Source of the DNA: an uncultured Holophaga sp.
GTDB lineage: Bacteria > Acidobacteriota > Holophagae > Holophagales > Holophagaceae
Reading direction: 5' to 3'
DNA: 64,000 nucleotides
NCBI RefSeq assembly: GCF_963677305.1
Contig: NZ_OY781925.1
Location: 2,563,501 to 2,627,500, forward strand
Below are positions 16,335-24,619 of this stretch, piece after piece. The notes below the pieces were generated by a model. The model was not told where the DNA came from. It ran no database searches and was given only the letters and a program-made list of their open reading frames with translations. Position numbers and translations under genes: made by a program. The stretch's first letter is position 1; each line of letters opens with the position of its first letter.

Positions 16335-17165
16335 TCAGGGCGGCAGCAGCTCCAGGGGGTCCGCGCTATCACTCAGCAGGTGGGTCGCCACATGCAGGTA
16401 CCGCTCGGTACTGCGGATCGTCGCATGCCCCAGCAGGGCCTGGATCACCCGCAGGTCCGTCCCCTGCTCCAGCAGGAGGGTCGCGTAGGTGTGCCGCAAC
16501 GCGTGGGGCGTGGCCCGCTTGGTCAACCCACAGGCCCGCACCGCCTCCCGGAACACCCGCCGGGCCTGGTCCGTGTCCAGGGGCCTGCCCACCCGCCCCG
16601 TAAAGAGCCAGGGCATCACGGGCCGCACCTCCCGCCAGTAGCTCCGCAGGGCCTCCAGCAGCGGAGGATGCAGCACCGCCAGCCGCTCCCGATCCCCCTT
16701 GCCCAGGATCCGGATCACCCCCCGCTCGGCATCCAGATCCCCCACCTGCAGGCGGCAGGCCTCAGCGATCCGCAGGCCCGCTGCGAACATGGTCCGGAAG
16801 AGCATCCGGTAGGTGGGGGATTCCACCGAGGCCAGCAGCCGCCCCACCTCCTCCACCGAGAGCACCACCGGCAGACGCGGAGCATCCTTGGGCCAGGCCA
16901 CAAAGGACACCGCCTCGGGCCTGCCCAGGGTCTTACGGAAGAGGAAGACCAGGGCCGACAGGTGCTGGCGCAACCGCGAGGGCGAGGTGCCCGCCGCCAG
17001 CAGGTGCTCCACCCAGAGCCTCACCTCCACCTGTCCCAAGTCCTCCACGGGCCGCTTCCAGAAGCGGAGAAAAGCCCGCACATCCGCCAGGTACACCTTC
17101 CGCGTCCGCGCCGCCCGCCCCGCAAAAGCCAGGTCCCACGCCATCCGCTTGATGAGCTCCTCCAT
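16335..17165 (-). CDS. Tyrosine recombinase of the IS91-like element
   Basis: 276 residues from the ATG at 17165; a GTG start at 17186 is also possible. It has an N-terminal SAM-like DNA-binding domain ('YLADVRAFLRFWKRP') and the catalytic residues R in 'GLRIAEACR', H-x-x-R in 'TPHALRHTYATLL', H in 'LLGHATIRSTERY' and Y in 'RYLHVATHLL'. Recombinases of this kind are known upstream of IS91-type transposase genes. It lacks the IntI-specific insertion, so it is not a second integron integrase. A second, broken copy is at 18908-19606. Confidence 0.9.
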   Translation of the reverse strand: MEELIKRMAWDLAFAGRAARTRKVYLADVRAFLRFWKRPVEDLGQVEVRLWVEHLLAAGTSPSRLRQHLSALVFLFRKTLGRPEAVSFVAWPKDAPRLPVVLSVEEVGRLLASVESPTYRMLFRTMFAAGLRIAEACRLQVGDLDAERGVIRILGKGDRERLAVLHPPLLEALRSYWREVRPVMPWLFTGRVGRPLDTDQARRVFREAVRACGLTKRATPHALRHTYATLLLEQGTDLRVIQALLGHATIRSTERYLHVATHLLSDSADPLELLPP

Positions 17166-17285
17166 CCCCTCCCCCCAACGCGGCACACGCCGCCAGGGAA
17201 AAAAGATGCGATCCGCACCCTCAAGCGCCTAGAATCCACTCATTGCATCACCCAAACCCCGCGCCGCCGCGCAGCGGCTAGGTTC

Positions 17286-17302
17286 AACTCCTTTCGTTAG
17301 AC
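17286..17302 (+). repeat. attC site 11, right tail
   Basis: AACTCCTTTCGTTAGAC completes attC11 after the IS91-like element. The core here is GTTAGAC, supplied by cassette 12. Confidence 0.75.
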
Positions 17303-17315
17303 CCCCTGCCACGCT

Positions 17316-17690
17316 GTGGCGTCGCAATGGATAAAAGCCGAAGCCGTTGGAAATCTGAAGATTCTCGATTTTCCCATCCAACATCAACCTCAATCATTTC
17401 AGCTCAATACTCCGTCTTTCATGACAGGCGCCATGCTCAACAGTCCACTTCACAGCGATGGTAATTCTGGCCCTCTCGGTCCCTTGCTCGGTGCTGCAAT
17501 GGGGGTTTATCTCATGACCATGGGCGTGCGAGTCATCATTCGACGTGAGACCAAGTTCAGTTTTCAAAAAGGTGGTCCCTACAGGACTCTAAGTGGCAAA
17601 GAGGCTGTATGTACTGGCTGGTATTTCGTTCTCTTTGGGCTCTTCTTTTTGGTGATTGGTACTTTCGGTATAATTTACTATAACTATTAA
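17316..17690 (+). CDS. Cassette 12 membrane protein
   Basis: 124 codons from a GTG at 17316; an in-frame ATG at 17421 is a plausible alternative start. Two membrane helices are predicted: 'LLGAAMGVYLMTMGVRVII' and 'WYFVLFGLFFLVIGTFGIIYY'. A short polar loop 'KGGPYRTLSGKEA' lies between them. No family is recognised. Stop shortly before attC12. Confidence 0.6.
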   Translation: MASQWIKAEAVGNLKILDFPIQHQPQSFQLNTPSFMTGAMLNSPLHSDGNSGPLGPLLGAAMGVYLMTMGVRVIIRRETKFSFQKGGPYRTLSGKEAVCTGWYFVLFGLFFLVIGTFGIIYYNY

Positions 17691-17693
17691 TAT

Positions 17694-17804
17694 GCCTAAC
17701 CATGCGCTCAACCCGGACGCCACAGCCACCATCAACCTCCTCCCCCATGTATCCCGCTTTCCCGTCCCCTTCGCTCATCCCACCGACTACTCCTTTCATT
17801 AGGC
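17694..17804 (+). repeat. attC site 12, divergent subtype
   Basis: GCCTAAC to ATTAGGC, only 111 bp. It differs from the rest: left arm CAACCCGGACGCCACAGCC, spacer CATCAACCTCC. The right arm lacks the GGCTGTTGGTCCGGTTA block and reads CACCGACTACTCCTTTC. The final core has A instead of the otherwise invariant G, so recombination here may be impaired. It resembles the remnant at 27485-27596. Confidence 0.75.
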
Positions 17805-17826
17805 ATCTCGCACGGTGAATCTCACC

Positions 17827-18378
17827 ATGTTAGAAAACGCTAAGCCGCAAAAATTCATTCCCTTGTTCAACAGCACATCCAAAGGTGAGCTTGAAAAGCA
17901 GTGCCGTAATTTAGTTGTGGATGGAGATGACCTTGTCGCTCTCATTCTTGCCGGGCAGGCGGGCGTCTTAGCGCCTTACAAATATGCCTGCCATTTCAGT
18001 GAAAAGGTCGGCAATCACCTGCAACCAAGCGGGGAAGAATTGCAAGCGCTCTCCGAGAACGGCATTGGGCCGCTTACCGATAAAGCAAAGAAACTTGTCT
18101 CGAAGACCTTTCAACTATTCAAGGAGCGACGCTCCTTTGCGGCACACCTTTTCTACACGCCTGATTACAAACATTGGTATTTAATTTATCTTGACCAGCG
18201 CGATACGGCTAAAGGCAAAAACCATTGGGCGCACGGGCCACACATTCATATCGTTTCCAGCCACTGGCCAAACCTAACTCTTGAACAGGCTTGGAGCCAG
18301 GCCCTCGCAGGGGATATGAATTTCGCCAACAAAATCCACTTACGCTACATTGAACCCAACATTCCAGATGCCTCTTAA
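17827..18378 (+). CDS. Cassette 13 hypothetical protein
   Basis: 183 residues from the ATG at 17827; an in-frame GTG at 17815 is closer to the core. Soluble. An N-terminal helical half ('CRNLVVDGDDLVALILAGQAG') is followed by a second half with 'AHLFYTPDYKHWYLIYLDQRD' and a His-rich 'HWAHGPHIHIVSSHW'. The His cluster might bind metal; no family is recognised. Its own attC is missing: the DNA after the stop runs into an IS110-family fragment at about 18404. Confidence 0.65.
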   Translation: MLENAKPQKFIPLFNSTSKGELEKQCRNLVVDGDDLVALILAGQAGVLAPYKYACHFSEKVGNHLQPSGEELQALSENGIGPLTDKAKKLVSKTFQLFKERRSFAAHLFYTPDYKHWYLIYLDQRDTAKGKNHWAHGPHIHIVSSHWPNLTLEQAWSQALAGDMNFANKIHLRYIEPNIPDAS

Positions 18379-18403
18379 GAAACTCAACCGCAACTCAATG
18401 ACA

Positions 18404-18910
18404 CTATTGGCCCTCTAGATCCTCTCCTCGCAGGCCACTACCCTCATGCCAAGCTTGGCAGCGTGGTGGAGTTGGTTGAGGGTGTGTTCCCGGTGCCGGG
18501 CTTCGTAGTATTCCTGCCCCGGATCCACGTACTCCTGGCCCCGTGTCAGGAGGAGGTAGATCAGTCGCGCCAGCTTGTGTGCCGCTGCGGTCACCGCCTT
18601 GGGTTTGTCCATCCTGGAGCAGAGCTGCCGATAGTAGGCCCCCAGAGCCGACTGGCTGGTCCTCAGGGCTGCCGCCGCGAGTCGTAGCGCCTGGGCAGCC
18701 CGATTGGCGCAGCGTCGGGTTCTGCCGCTCAGCACCTTGCCCCCGGTGATCCTGGTTCCGGGACAGAGCCCCAGCCAGCTGGCAAAGTGCCCCACCGTGG
18801 GGAAGCGCGACAGGTCGGGGCCGATCTCGCTCACCACCACCATGGCGGTGGTCACGTCGATGCCATCGATCCGGGTCAGGTCCACCCCGCACATCTGGAA
18901 CAGCCTCTCC
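18404..18910 (-). pseudogene. IS110-family transposase C-terminal fragment
   Basis: It encodes about 160 C-terminal residues of an IS110/IS1111-type transposase (Transposase_20 region): 'IDVTTAMVVVSEIGPDLSRF', 'GHFASWLGLCPGTRITGGK' and 'KAVTAAAHKLARLIYLLLTRG'. The N-terminal DEDD half is absent. On its right it is joined directly to the broken tyrosine recombinase, giving a chimeric open frame (18972-18415) that I regard as a recombination scar. It replaces the left half of attC13 and the 3' half of the second IS91-like element. Confidence 0.8.
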
Positions 18911-19606
18911 TGCAGGAGGGTTGCGTAGGCGTGCCGCAATGCGTGGGGCGTGGCCCGCTTGGTCAAACCCACAGGCCCGCACCGCCTCCTGGAACACCCG
19001 CCGGGCCAGGTCCGTGTCCAGGGGCCTGCCCACCCGCCCCGTAAAGAGCCAGGGCATCACGGGCCGCACCTCCCGCCAGTAGCTCCGCAGGGCCTCCAGT
19101 AGCGGAGGGTGCAGCACCGCCAGCCGCTCCCGATCCCCCTTGCCCAGGATCCGGATCACCCCCCGCTCGGCATCCAGATCGCCCACCTGCAGACGGCAGG
19201 CCTCAGCGATCCGCAGGCCCGCCGCGAACATGGTCCGGAAGAGCATCCGGTAGGTGGGGGATTCCACCGAGGCCAGCAGCCGCCCCACCTCCTCCACCGA
19301 GAGCACCACCGGCAGACGCGGAGCATCCTTCGGCCAGGCCACAAAGGACACCGCCTCGGGCCTGCCCAGGGTCTTACGGAAGAGGAAGACCAGGGCCGAC
19401 AGATGCTGGCGCAACCGTGAGGGCGAGGTGCCCGCCGCCAGCAGGTGCTCCACCCAGAGCCTCACCTCCACCTGTCCCAAGTCCTCCACGGGCCGCTTCC
19501 AGAAGCGGAGAAAAGCCCGCACATCCGCCAGGTACGCCTTCCGCGTCCGCGCCGCCCGCCCCGCAAAAGCCAGGTCCCACGCCATCCGCTTGATGAGTTC
19601 CTCCAT
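18908..19606 (-). pseudogene. Broken second copy of the IS91-like tyrosine recombinase
   Basis: Nearly identical to 16335-17165. It has one extra A near 18967 (TCAAACCC instead of TCAACCC) that shifts the frame before the catalytic HxxR motif. The last ~45 residues, including the final His and the nucleophilic Tyr, are replaced by the IS110 fragment. It cannot make an active recombinase. It proves that a second copy of the IS91-like element was inserted in this array. Confidence 0.88.
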
Positions 19607-19742
19607 CCCCTCCCCCCAACGCGGCACACGCCGCCAGGGAAAAAAGGGTTCTTCCCGGAATGGCGGGGAAATGAGGTAGGCAGCAGAGACTCCTGGGATC
19701 CTGGGTTTGCGACAACACCAGACCCGGGAGGCACTGCTGCCT

Positions 19743-20528
19743 ATGAACGAGCTTATGGCCCAGATGGGCGGGTGGGAAGGATACAAGGCCGGATTGATCG
19801 GCGTGTACGAGGCCGGACGAAAGGGGCCTCGTGCCGAGGTATGGATTGAACTCCTTGGTAATGAACGACCTCGACGATGCAGCGGCTGTGGCCATCATGT
19901 GGATCGAATCCACGATGCGACCCAGCGCTGGGTAAGGGACCTCCCGATCTTTGAATACGAAGTCCACCTGCTGGTCTGGCGGTTTCGACTGGACTGTCCG
20001 AGGTGTGGACCCAAGGTGGAGTCCCTGAACTGGCTGGAGCCCCGAGCCCGGGTCACCAATCGGCTGGCCGAATCGGTGGCCAGGATGTGCAAAGTCCTGC
20101 CCATCAAGCAGGTTGCCGAGCATTTTCACCTGCACTGGGACACCGTCAAGGCCATCGACAAAGCCCACCTGGACCGGGAACTGGGGCCCCCAGAACTGCG
20201 GGGAGCCGAAACACTGCTCATGGATGAGTTCGCCCTTCGCAAAGGACACCGATATGCCACGGTGGTGCTGGATGCCGCCAGAAAGCGGGTCCTCTGGGTA
20301 GGGCAAGGGCGAGGCCGTGCAGACATCCGCCCTTTCTTTGAACTGCTTGGGAAGAGGGGCTGCGCCCAAATCAAGGCGGTAGGTATGGATATGTCCGCAG
20401 CCTTCGAGCTGGAGGTCCGGAAGCACTGCCCCAAAGCGGAGATCGTCTATGACCTCTTCCATGTGGTGCAACGCTATGGCCACGAGGTGATTGATCGGGT
20501 CCGGGTTGACGAGGCCAACCGGTTGAGG
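19743..20528 (+). pseudogene. ISL3-family transposase, 5' part (interrupted)
   Basis: The N-terminal zinc ribbon is visible ('RCSGCGHHVDRIHD' and 'LDCPRCGPKVE'), then 'WVRDLPIFEYEVHLLVWRF', a helix-turn-helix, and the start of the DDE domain with 'LLMDEFALRKGHRYATVV' and 'AVGMDMSAAFELEV'. After 'DEANRLR' the frame runs into the IS3-family insertion. The remainder continues at 21940. Confidence 0.9.
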
Positions 20529-20619
20529 TGGTCTTCCCCCAACCTTGGGACCAACTGAAATGTTCGGGTCTGGGTTTTAGGGTTGGCAATCAAGGACAGC
20601 GTGCTGCGTGATTCCGGGT

Positions 20620-21613
20620 TCATGGTAGCGTCTCTTCCGCCTGGACGGAGGATAAGGCAACGCTGGGAAGCGACCTGAGCGCCGATCCGGGGCCACCTGA
20701 CGGTGGGGGCTGGCTCATGCCAGCCCTTCGTTGGTTACCGGGGGTGGCCCAAGGCGATAAATCCCTGGGGTTTGGGGGCAGAGCCCCCATGGCGCATAGG
20801 TCTGCGAACTCACTGGGTGTATGGAACCCCAGGCTTGAATGGGGGTGCCCTTCGTTGAATGACCTCATGAAGGCCTGGGCGATCACCCTGGCTTCTGGCA
20901 CGCCATGGAAGGATTCCCCCTTCAGGCACTCGTCTCTGAATCGAGCATTGAAGCTTTCAGCCAGGCCATTCTGCCAAGGCTTGCCCGGATCGATCAGGTG
21001 GGTGTCGACTCCTTGCTCTTTCAGCCAGAGCCCGATCTCCAATGAGACGAACTCAGGGCCATTGTCGCTCCGGATGAACTTCGGCACTCCCCGTTGGGCG
21101 ATGACACGGGCCAGCACCTCTTTGACATGGAGCGCCCGGAAGGACCGACCCACCTCGATCGCCAAGCACTCTCGGGTGTATTCATCCTCCAGGGTCAGGA
21201 ACTTTAGAGCCGACCCTCCCAGAGTCCAGGCAAACACGAAGTCGTAGGTCCAAACGTGGTTCGGAAACTCGGCAGCCCTTGGCACGCCATCGCCAGAACG
21301 GACCTTCCTGCGCTTCGGGCGCCGGGTGAGCTGGAGCCCCAGCTTTTGCCAGAGTCGGCTCACAGCCTTGTGGTTGACGACGATGTCCGCTCGTCGGAGT
21401 AGAGCCCAGATGCGGACCTGCCCGTAGCGGGGATGCTCCGAACTCAAGGCCTGGATACGCTCTGCCAAGCAGTCCTGCGGCTTCGGGCGTACGCGATAGC
21501 GCATGCCTGATCGGGATAGGCCAATCAGAGCGGCGATGCGCCGCTCCGGGATCCGCCTGGCTTTCAGCACCCGAGCCCCTTCCCGCTTCTGCCGGGCGCT
21601 TACCATTTTTTTC
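20620..21613 (-). CDS. IS3-family OrfB transposase (rve integrase core)
   Basis: About 330 residues, made as the second half of an OrfAB fusion by -1 frameshifting. The HTH_21-like start 'EHPRYGQVRIWALLRRADI' is followed by the DDE rve domain: D in 'VWTYDFVFAW', D in 'FIRSDNGPEFVS' and E in 'NGLAESFNARFRDECL'. The Pro/Ser-rich C-terminal extension after 'CAMGALPPNP' is unusual and may be read-through towards the IS end. The element looks potentially active. Confidence 0.9.
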
Positions 21614-21869
21614 GGAGGAGCTCCTTCATGGCGTCGATCTCGACCTCGCGCTGCCCCAGGAGGCGCAGCAGGCGGGCGTTGTCCTTCTCCAACTGCTTGA
21701 GTCGGCGGACATCCGAGACCGTGCTTCCGGCAAACTTCCGTCGCCACCGGTAGATGGTCTGCTCGGCTACGCCATGCTCCCGGGCCAGATCTGCGATGGA
21801 CTTCTCTCCTCGCTCGGCTTCCCGCAGCACAGCCACGATCTGCTCGTCTGTCAGCTTCTGGGGTCTCAT
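21600..21869 (-). CDS. IS3-family OrfA (HTH_Tnp_1)
   Basis: 89 residues. A helix-turn-helix ('SIADLAREHGVAEQTIYRWRRKF') is followed by a leucine-rich coiled coil ('RRLKQLEKDNARLLRLLGQREVEI'). Near its end, the run of seven A in CCGAAAAAAATGG (21603-21612) is the expected -1 slippery site joining OrfA to OrfB. Confidence 0.93.
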   Translation of the reverse strand: MRPQKLTDEQIVAVLREAERGEKSIADLAREHGVAEQTIYRWRRKFAGSTVSDVRRLKQLEKDNARLLRLLGQREVEIDAMKELLRKKW

Positions 21870-21939
21870 CAGGGGGCTCCTCTTTCAGGATGGACCCTAA
21901 CGTTTCCTTTGGCTCTCAGATTTGGGGGAAGACCAGAGG

Positions 21940-22374
21940 GGAGACAAGTCGGCCCGCAAGGTGGTGAAGAGCGCCAAGTGGCTGCTGCTAAGGAACCCCA
22001 GGAATCTGGAGGGTGAGGCCAGGGTGCGCCTCAAGGAGTTGCTGGACGCCAATCAGGCTCTGATGACGGCCTATGTGCTCAAGGACGACCTCAAGGAACT
22101 CTGGCGCTACCGACGCGAGGGCTGGGCTCGCCGGGCCTGGAATGATTGGTTGGAACGCGCCAAGTCAAGCAACCTGGCGCCATTGGTCCGGTTCGCCCAG
22201 AATCTCGCGGCACGGCTCGATGGCATCCTCTCCCACTGCCGATGGCCGCTCCATACCAGCCTTCTAGAGGGGATCAACAACCGCATCAAGGTCATCAAGC
22301 GCATGGCCTATGGCTTCCGCGACGACGCCTACTTCTTTCTCAAGATCAGAGCTGCCTTCCCCGGTGTTCCGTGA
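21940..22374 (+). pseudogene. ISL3-family transposase, 3' part
   Basis: It continues the transposase after the IS3 insertion: 'GDKSARKVVKSAKWLLLRNP', 'DLKELWRYRREGWARRAW' and the terminal signature 'HTSLLEGINNRIKVIKRMAYGF', which contains the catalytic Glu region. In phase with the 5' part once the IS3 and one GAGG are removed. Confidence 0.9.
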
Positions 22375-22388
22375 AGAACCGAAAAAAG

Positions 22389-22485
22389 ATGCGATCCGCA
22401 CCCTCAAGCGCCTAGAATCCACTCATTGCATCACCCAAACCCCACACCGCCGCGCAGCGGCTAGGTTCAACTCCTTTCGTTAGGC
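22389..22485 (+). repeat. Right end of second IS91-like element plus attC13 tail
   Basis: This matches 17203-17302: the DNA upstream of the recombinase gene, a GC-rich hairpin near GCGCAGCGGC, CTAGGTTC, then the attC tail AACTCCTTTCGTTAGGC. The second element therefore entered an attC at the same point as the first. The other half of this attC has been deleted. Confidence 0.85.
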
Positions 22486-22492
22486 GGCTTTC

Positions 22493-22984
22493 GTGACACC
22501 TATCCTTAGAAAATGGTGGATCATCTTCCTTTGCTTGGGCGCTGCGATAGCCATATTCATTTCTTATCATAAGATTCAAAAAATGCGATTGATACACGAA
22601 TTTTCATCAGCAGAACCAATAAGGCCATTTTTAGATCCTAGGGCCAGCCGTAGTCCTTGGCTTTGGGAGAGTGAATTCTTCTTGAATACTAATCTATCAG
22701 CTCATCTTCGAGCTTCAACGATTCAAACTATTGCTCAGACATTACAATATTCGGATGAGAAGGAATTTCGTATAATTCCAGGAAATCACTTTATAGATTA
22801 CACAATGCAAGAGATTCGAATTGACCGGAAATCAAATATGTTATACCTCAGAACAAGTGACAATATTTGGGGTGGTTATAAAAATATTAATTCCTTTATT
22901 TTTAAATTCGACCTAAACAAACGAAAAACAATTTCTCAGTGCGAAATTTCACCAACGCTACTTCCACAGGTTATTAAGCCATAA
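22493..22984 (+). CDS. Cassette 14 membrane-anchored protein
   Basis: 163 codons from a GTG eight bases after the core. One N-terminal membrane anchor ('WWIIFLCLGAAIAIFISYH') and a soluble ~135-residue domain outside, with 'ASTIQTIAQTLQYSDEKEF' and a beta-rich C-terminus ('NINSFIFKFDLNKRKTIS'). Very AT-rich compared with the host. No family is recognised. Confidence 0.65.
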   Translation: MTPILRKWWIIFLCLGAAIAIFISYHKIQKMRLIHEFSSAEPIRPFLDPRASRSPWLWESEFFLNTNLSAHLRASTIQTIAQTLQYSDEKEFRIIPGNHFIDYTMQEIRIDRKSNMLYLRTSDNIWGGYKNINSFIFKFDLNKRKTISQCEISPTLLPQVIKP

Positions 22985-22992
22985 CCCGCGCC

Positions 22993-23001
22993 GCCTAACC
23001 A
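22993..23001 (+). repeat. Target duplication GCCTAACCA (left), start of attC14
   Basis: The 9-bp GCCTAACCA is repeated at 24473-24481. It is the first nine bases of attC14, duplicated by the IS4-family insertion. Confidence 0.85.
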
Positions 23002-24472
23002 TAATACCGTTCATTTAAGCCTTGACAGGCCAATTTGAGGGCCTAGATTCTGTGTAGGGCTCGCTATGGCCAGAACAGCAGCAACGCTTGAAGGTGGAAC
23101 ACGGATCTCGGACTTCATCACCCTCGGGGTGGTGGCTCGACTTTTCCCAGCTGACCGGGTGGAAACCATCCTCAAGGAAACCGGGCGTGCGAGCCAGCGC
23201 TACCGGGACCTGCCCGCCCATGTGGTGATCTATTACGTCATCGCCCTGGCTCTCTTCACCCAGGCTTCCTGTCGCGAGGTCCTGCGCTGCCTCATGGAAG
23301 GCCTCCGCTGGCTGCAGGGCACCCCAGACGATCTGCATATCGCTGGCAAATCCGCCATCTCCCAGGCCCGGTCCCGGCTTGGCTGGGAACCGCTTCAGCG
23401 CCTTCACGACGAGATTGTCCAACCCATCGCCACTCCAGACACTCCGGGAGCCTGGTACCGCCAGTGGCGCATCGTCAGCATCGACGGCAGCACCCTGGAT
23501 GTCCCTGAGGATCCTGCCATCGAGGCTGAATTCGGTCGCCCAGGCGCTGCCCGGGGTACCAGTGCCTACCCCCAGATTCGCTTCGTCTCTCTGGTCGAGA
23601 GCGGCACCCATGTCCTCTTTGCCTCCCGCATGGAGGGCTTCAACACCAGCGAGAAGGCCCTGGCCCACCAGGTCCTACCGGCCTTGACTCCAGACATGCT
23701 CTGCCTCGCCGATCGCGGCTTCTACGGCTTCGAGTTCTGGAACAAAGCCAGAGCCACCGGGGCTGCCCTTCTCTGGCGCGTCAATGCCAAGCTCGGTCTG
23801 CCCCGCGAAGATGAGCTTGAGGATGGCTCCTACCTCTCCACCCTCTACCCCACCCGAGAATACCGTCACCCCTCCAAAGGGGTTCGAGTGCGGGTCATTG
23901 AATACACCCTCCACGGCATCCCGATGCCTCCCGACGCCGAAGGCGAAACCACCTACCGCCTCATCACCACCCTCATAGACCCCAAAGCCGCACCAGCCGT
24001 CGAACTGGCCGCCCTCTACCCCGAACGCTGGGAGATCGAGTCCGCTTTTGACGAGTTGAAGACCCACCTCCGGGGCCGCCAGATGCTGCTGCGCAGCAAA
24101 ACCCCCGACCTCATCCGGCAGGAGTTCTACGGCCTCATAATGGCCCACTTCGCCATCCGAGGCCTGATGCACGAAGCCGCCCTCCAGGCCAAACTCGATC
24201 CCGACCGACTATCGTTCATCCATGCCGTGAGGGTCATCCGCCGCACCCTGCCGCACTTCGCGGCTCTCTCCCCCCAGCCCAACACCTGATCGCCCACGCC
24301 GCCATCCTGCAGGAGCTTGTGAAGGAACCGGCCAGTTCAAGTCGAAACCGCTCCAATCCCCGGGGCGTCAAGCGTAAAATGAGCAATTGGAACGTCCGAG
24401 ATAGAACCATCAAGTGCAATGCCCGCTGCACCCCGATCATTCTCATTCATACGCTTAAGTGAACTGTATTGA
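23002..24472 (+). mobile_element. IS4-family insertion sequence in attC14
   Basis: About 1471 bp. The left end reads AATACCGTTCATTTAAGC; the right end, on the other strand, reads AATACAGTTCACTTAAGC. It is flanked by 9-bp direct repeats GCCTAACCA. It carries one transposase gene. The left copy of the attC core R'' is separated from the rest of attC14, but the right duplicate leaves a complete attC. Confidence 0.9.
23066..24289 (+). CDS. IS4-family transposase
   Basis: 407 residues. The N-terminal IS4 domain ('LFPADRVETILKETGRASQRYRDLPAHVVIYYVIALAL', in two stretches) is followed by the DDE core: D in 'IVSIDGSTLDVPE', D in 'LCLADRGFYGFEFW' and E in 'ERWEIESAFDELKTHLRG', the family YREK-like signature. 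All three acidic residues are present, so it is likely active. It is probably also the source of activity for the MITE-like 12231-12309. Confidence 0.95.
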   Translation: MARTAATLEGGTRISDFITLGVVARLFPADRVETILKETGRASQRYRDLPAHVVIYYVIALALFTQASCREVLRCLMEGLRWLQGTPDDLHIAGKSAISQARSRLGWEPLQRLHDEIVQPIATPDTPGAWYRQWRIVSIDGSTLDVPEDPAIEAEFGRPGAARGTSAYPQIRFVSLVESGTHVLFASRMEGFNTSEKALAHQVLPALTPDMLCLADRGFYGFEFWNKARATGAALLWRVNAKLGLPREDELEDGSYLSTLYPTREYRHPSKGVRVRVIEYTLHGIPMPPDAEGETTYRLITTLIDPKAAPAVELAALYPERWEIESAFDELKTHLRGRQMLLRSKTPDLIRQEFYGLIMAHFAIRGLMHEAALQAKLDPDRLSFIHAVRVIRRTLPHFAALSPQPNT

Positions 24473-24597
24473 GCCTAACCAAGCGTTCAACCCGGACCCA
24501 ACAGCCACGATCTTCCAATCTCCCCCATGCATCCCGCTTTCTCGTCCCCTTCACTCATCCCACCGGCTGTTGGTCCGGTTAACTCCTTCCGTTAGGC
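24473..24597 (+). repeat. attC site 14
   Basis: GCCTAAC to GTTAGGC, 125 bp, complete downstream of the IS4-family element. Confidence 0.92.
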
Positions 24598-24619
24598 TTC
24601 CTCCAGCAGGGTTCCGCCC

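Larger units (their letters stand above)
15108..17285 (-). mobile_element. IS91-like element with tyrosine recombinase, in attC11
   Basis: An element of about 2.18 kb read on the minus strand: 5' end, tyrosine recombinase, Y2 transposase, 3' end. It splits attC11 between CCGGTT and AACTCC. The 3' (left) end carries a large imperfect hairpin: GGATTTC...GGCGGCCG against CGGCCGCGTGAAATCC. The 5' (right) end carries a GC hairpin and a GTTC next to the attC tail. No terminal inverted repeat or target duplication is apparent, as expected for IS91-type rolling-circle elements. The left end recurs at 25667-25905 and the right end at 22389-22468. Confidence 0.75.
20529..21935 (-). mobile_element. IS3-family element nested in ISL3
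   Basis: 1407 bp with inverted ends starting TGGTCTTCCCCCAA on both sides and a 4-bp direct repeat GAGG (20525-20528 and 21936-21939). It carries orfA and orfB on the minus strand. Removing it with one GAGG restores the ISL3 transposase frame. Confidence 0.93.
19647..22380 (+). mobile_element. ISL3-family element (contains a nested IS3)
   Basis: The ends are imperfect inverted repeats: GGTTCTTCCCGGAA on the left against GGTTCTTCACGGAA on the complementary strand at the right. They are flanked by an 8-bp direct repeat GAAAAAAG (19639-19646 and 22381-22388). The uninterrupted first copy of the host element has a single GAAAAAAG at the same place (near 17200), so the insertion is exactly reconstructable. 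Without the nested IS3 and its duplication the element is about 1.32 kb. Confidence 0.92.

Noticed and set aside
18404..19786. 460-codon minus ORF as a real recombinase fusion protein
   Set aside because: The frame after the extra A near 18967 reads IS110 sequence out of phase; it is a frameshifted, truncated pseudogene.
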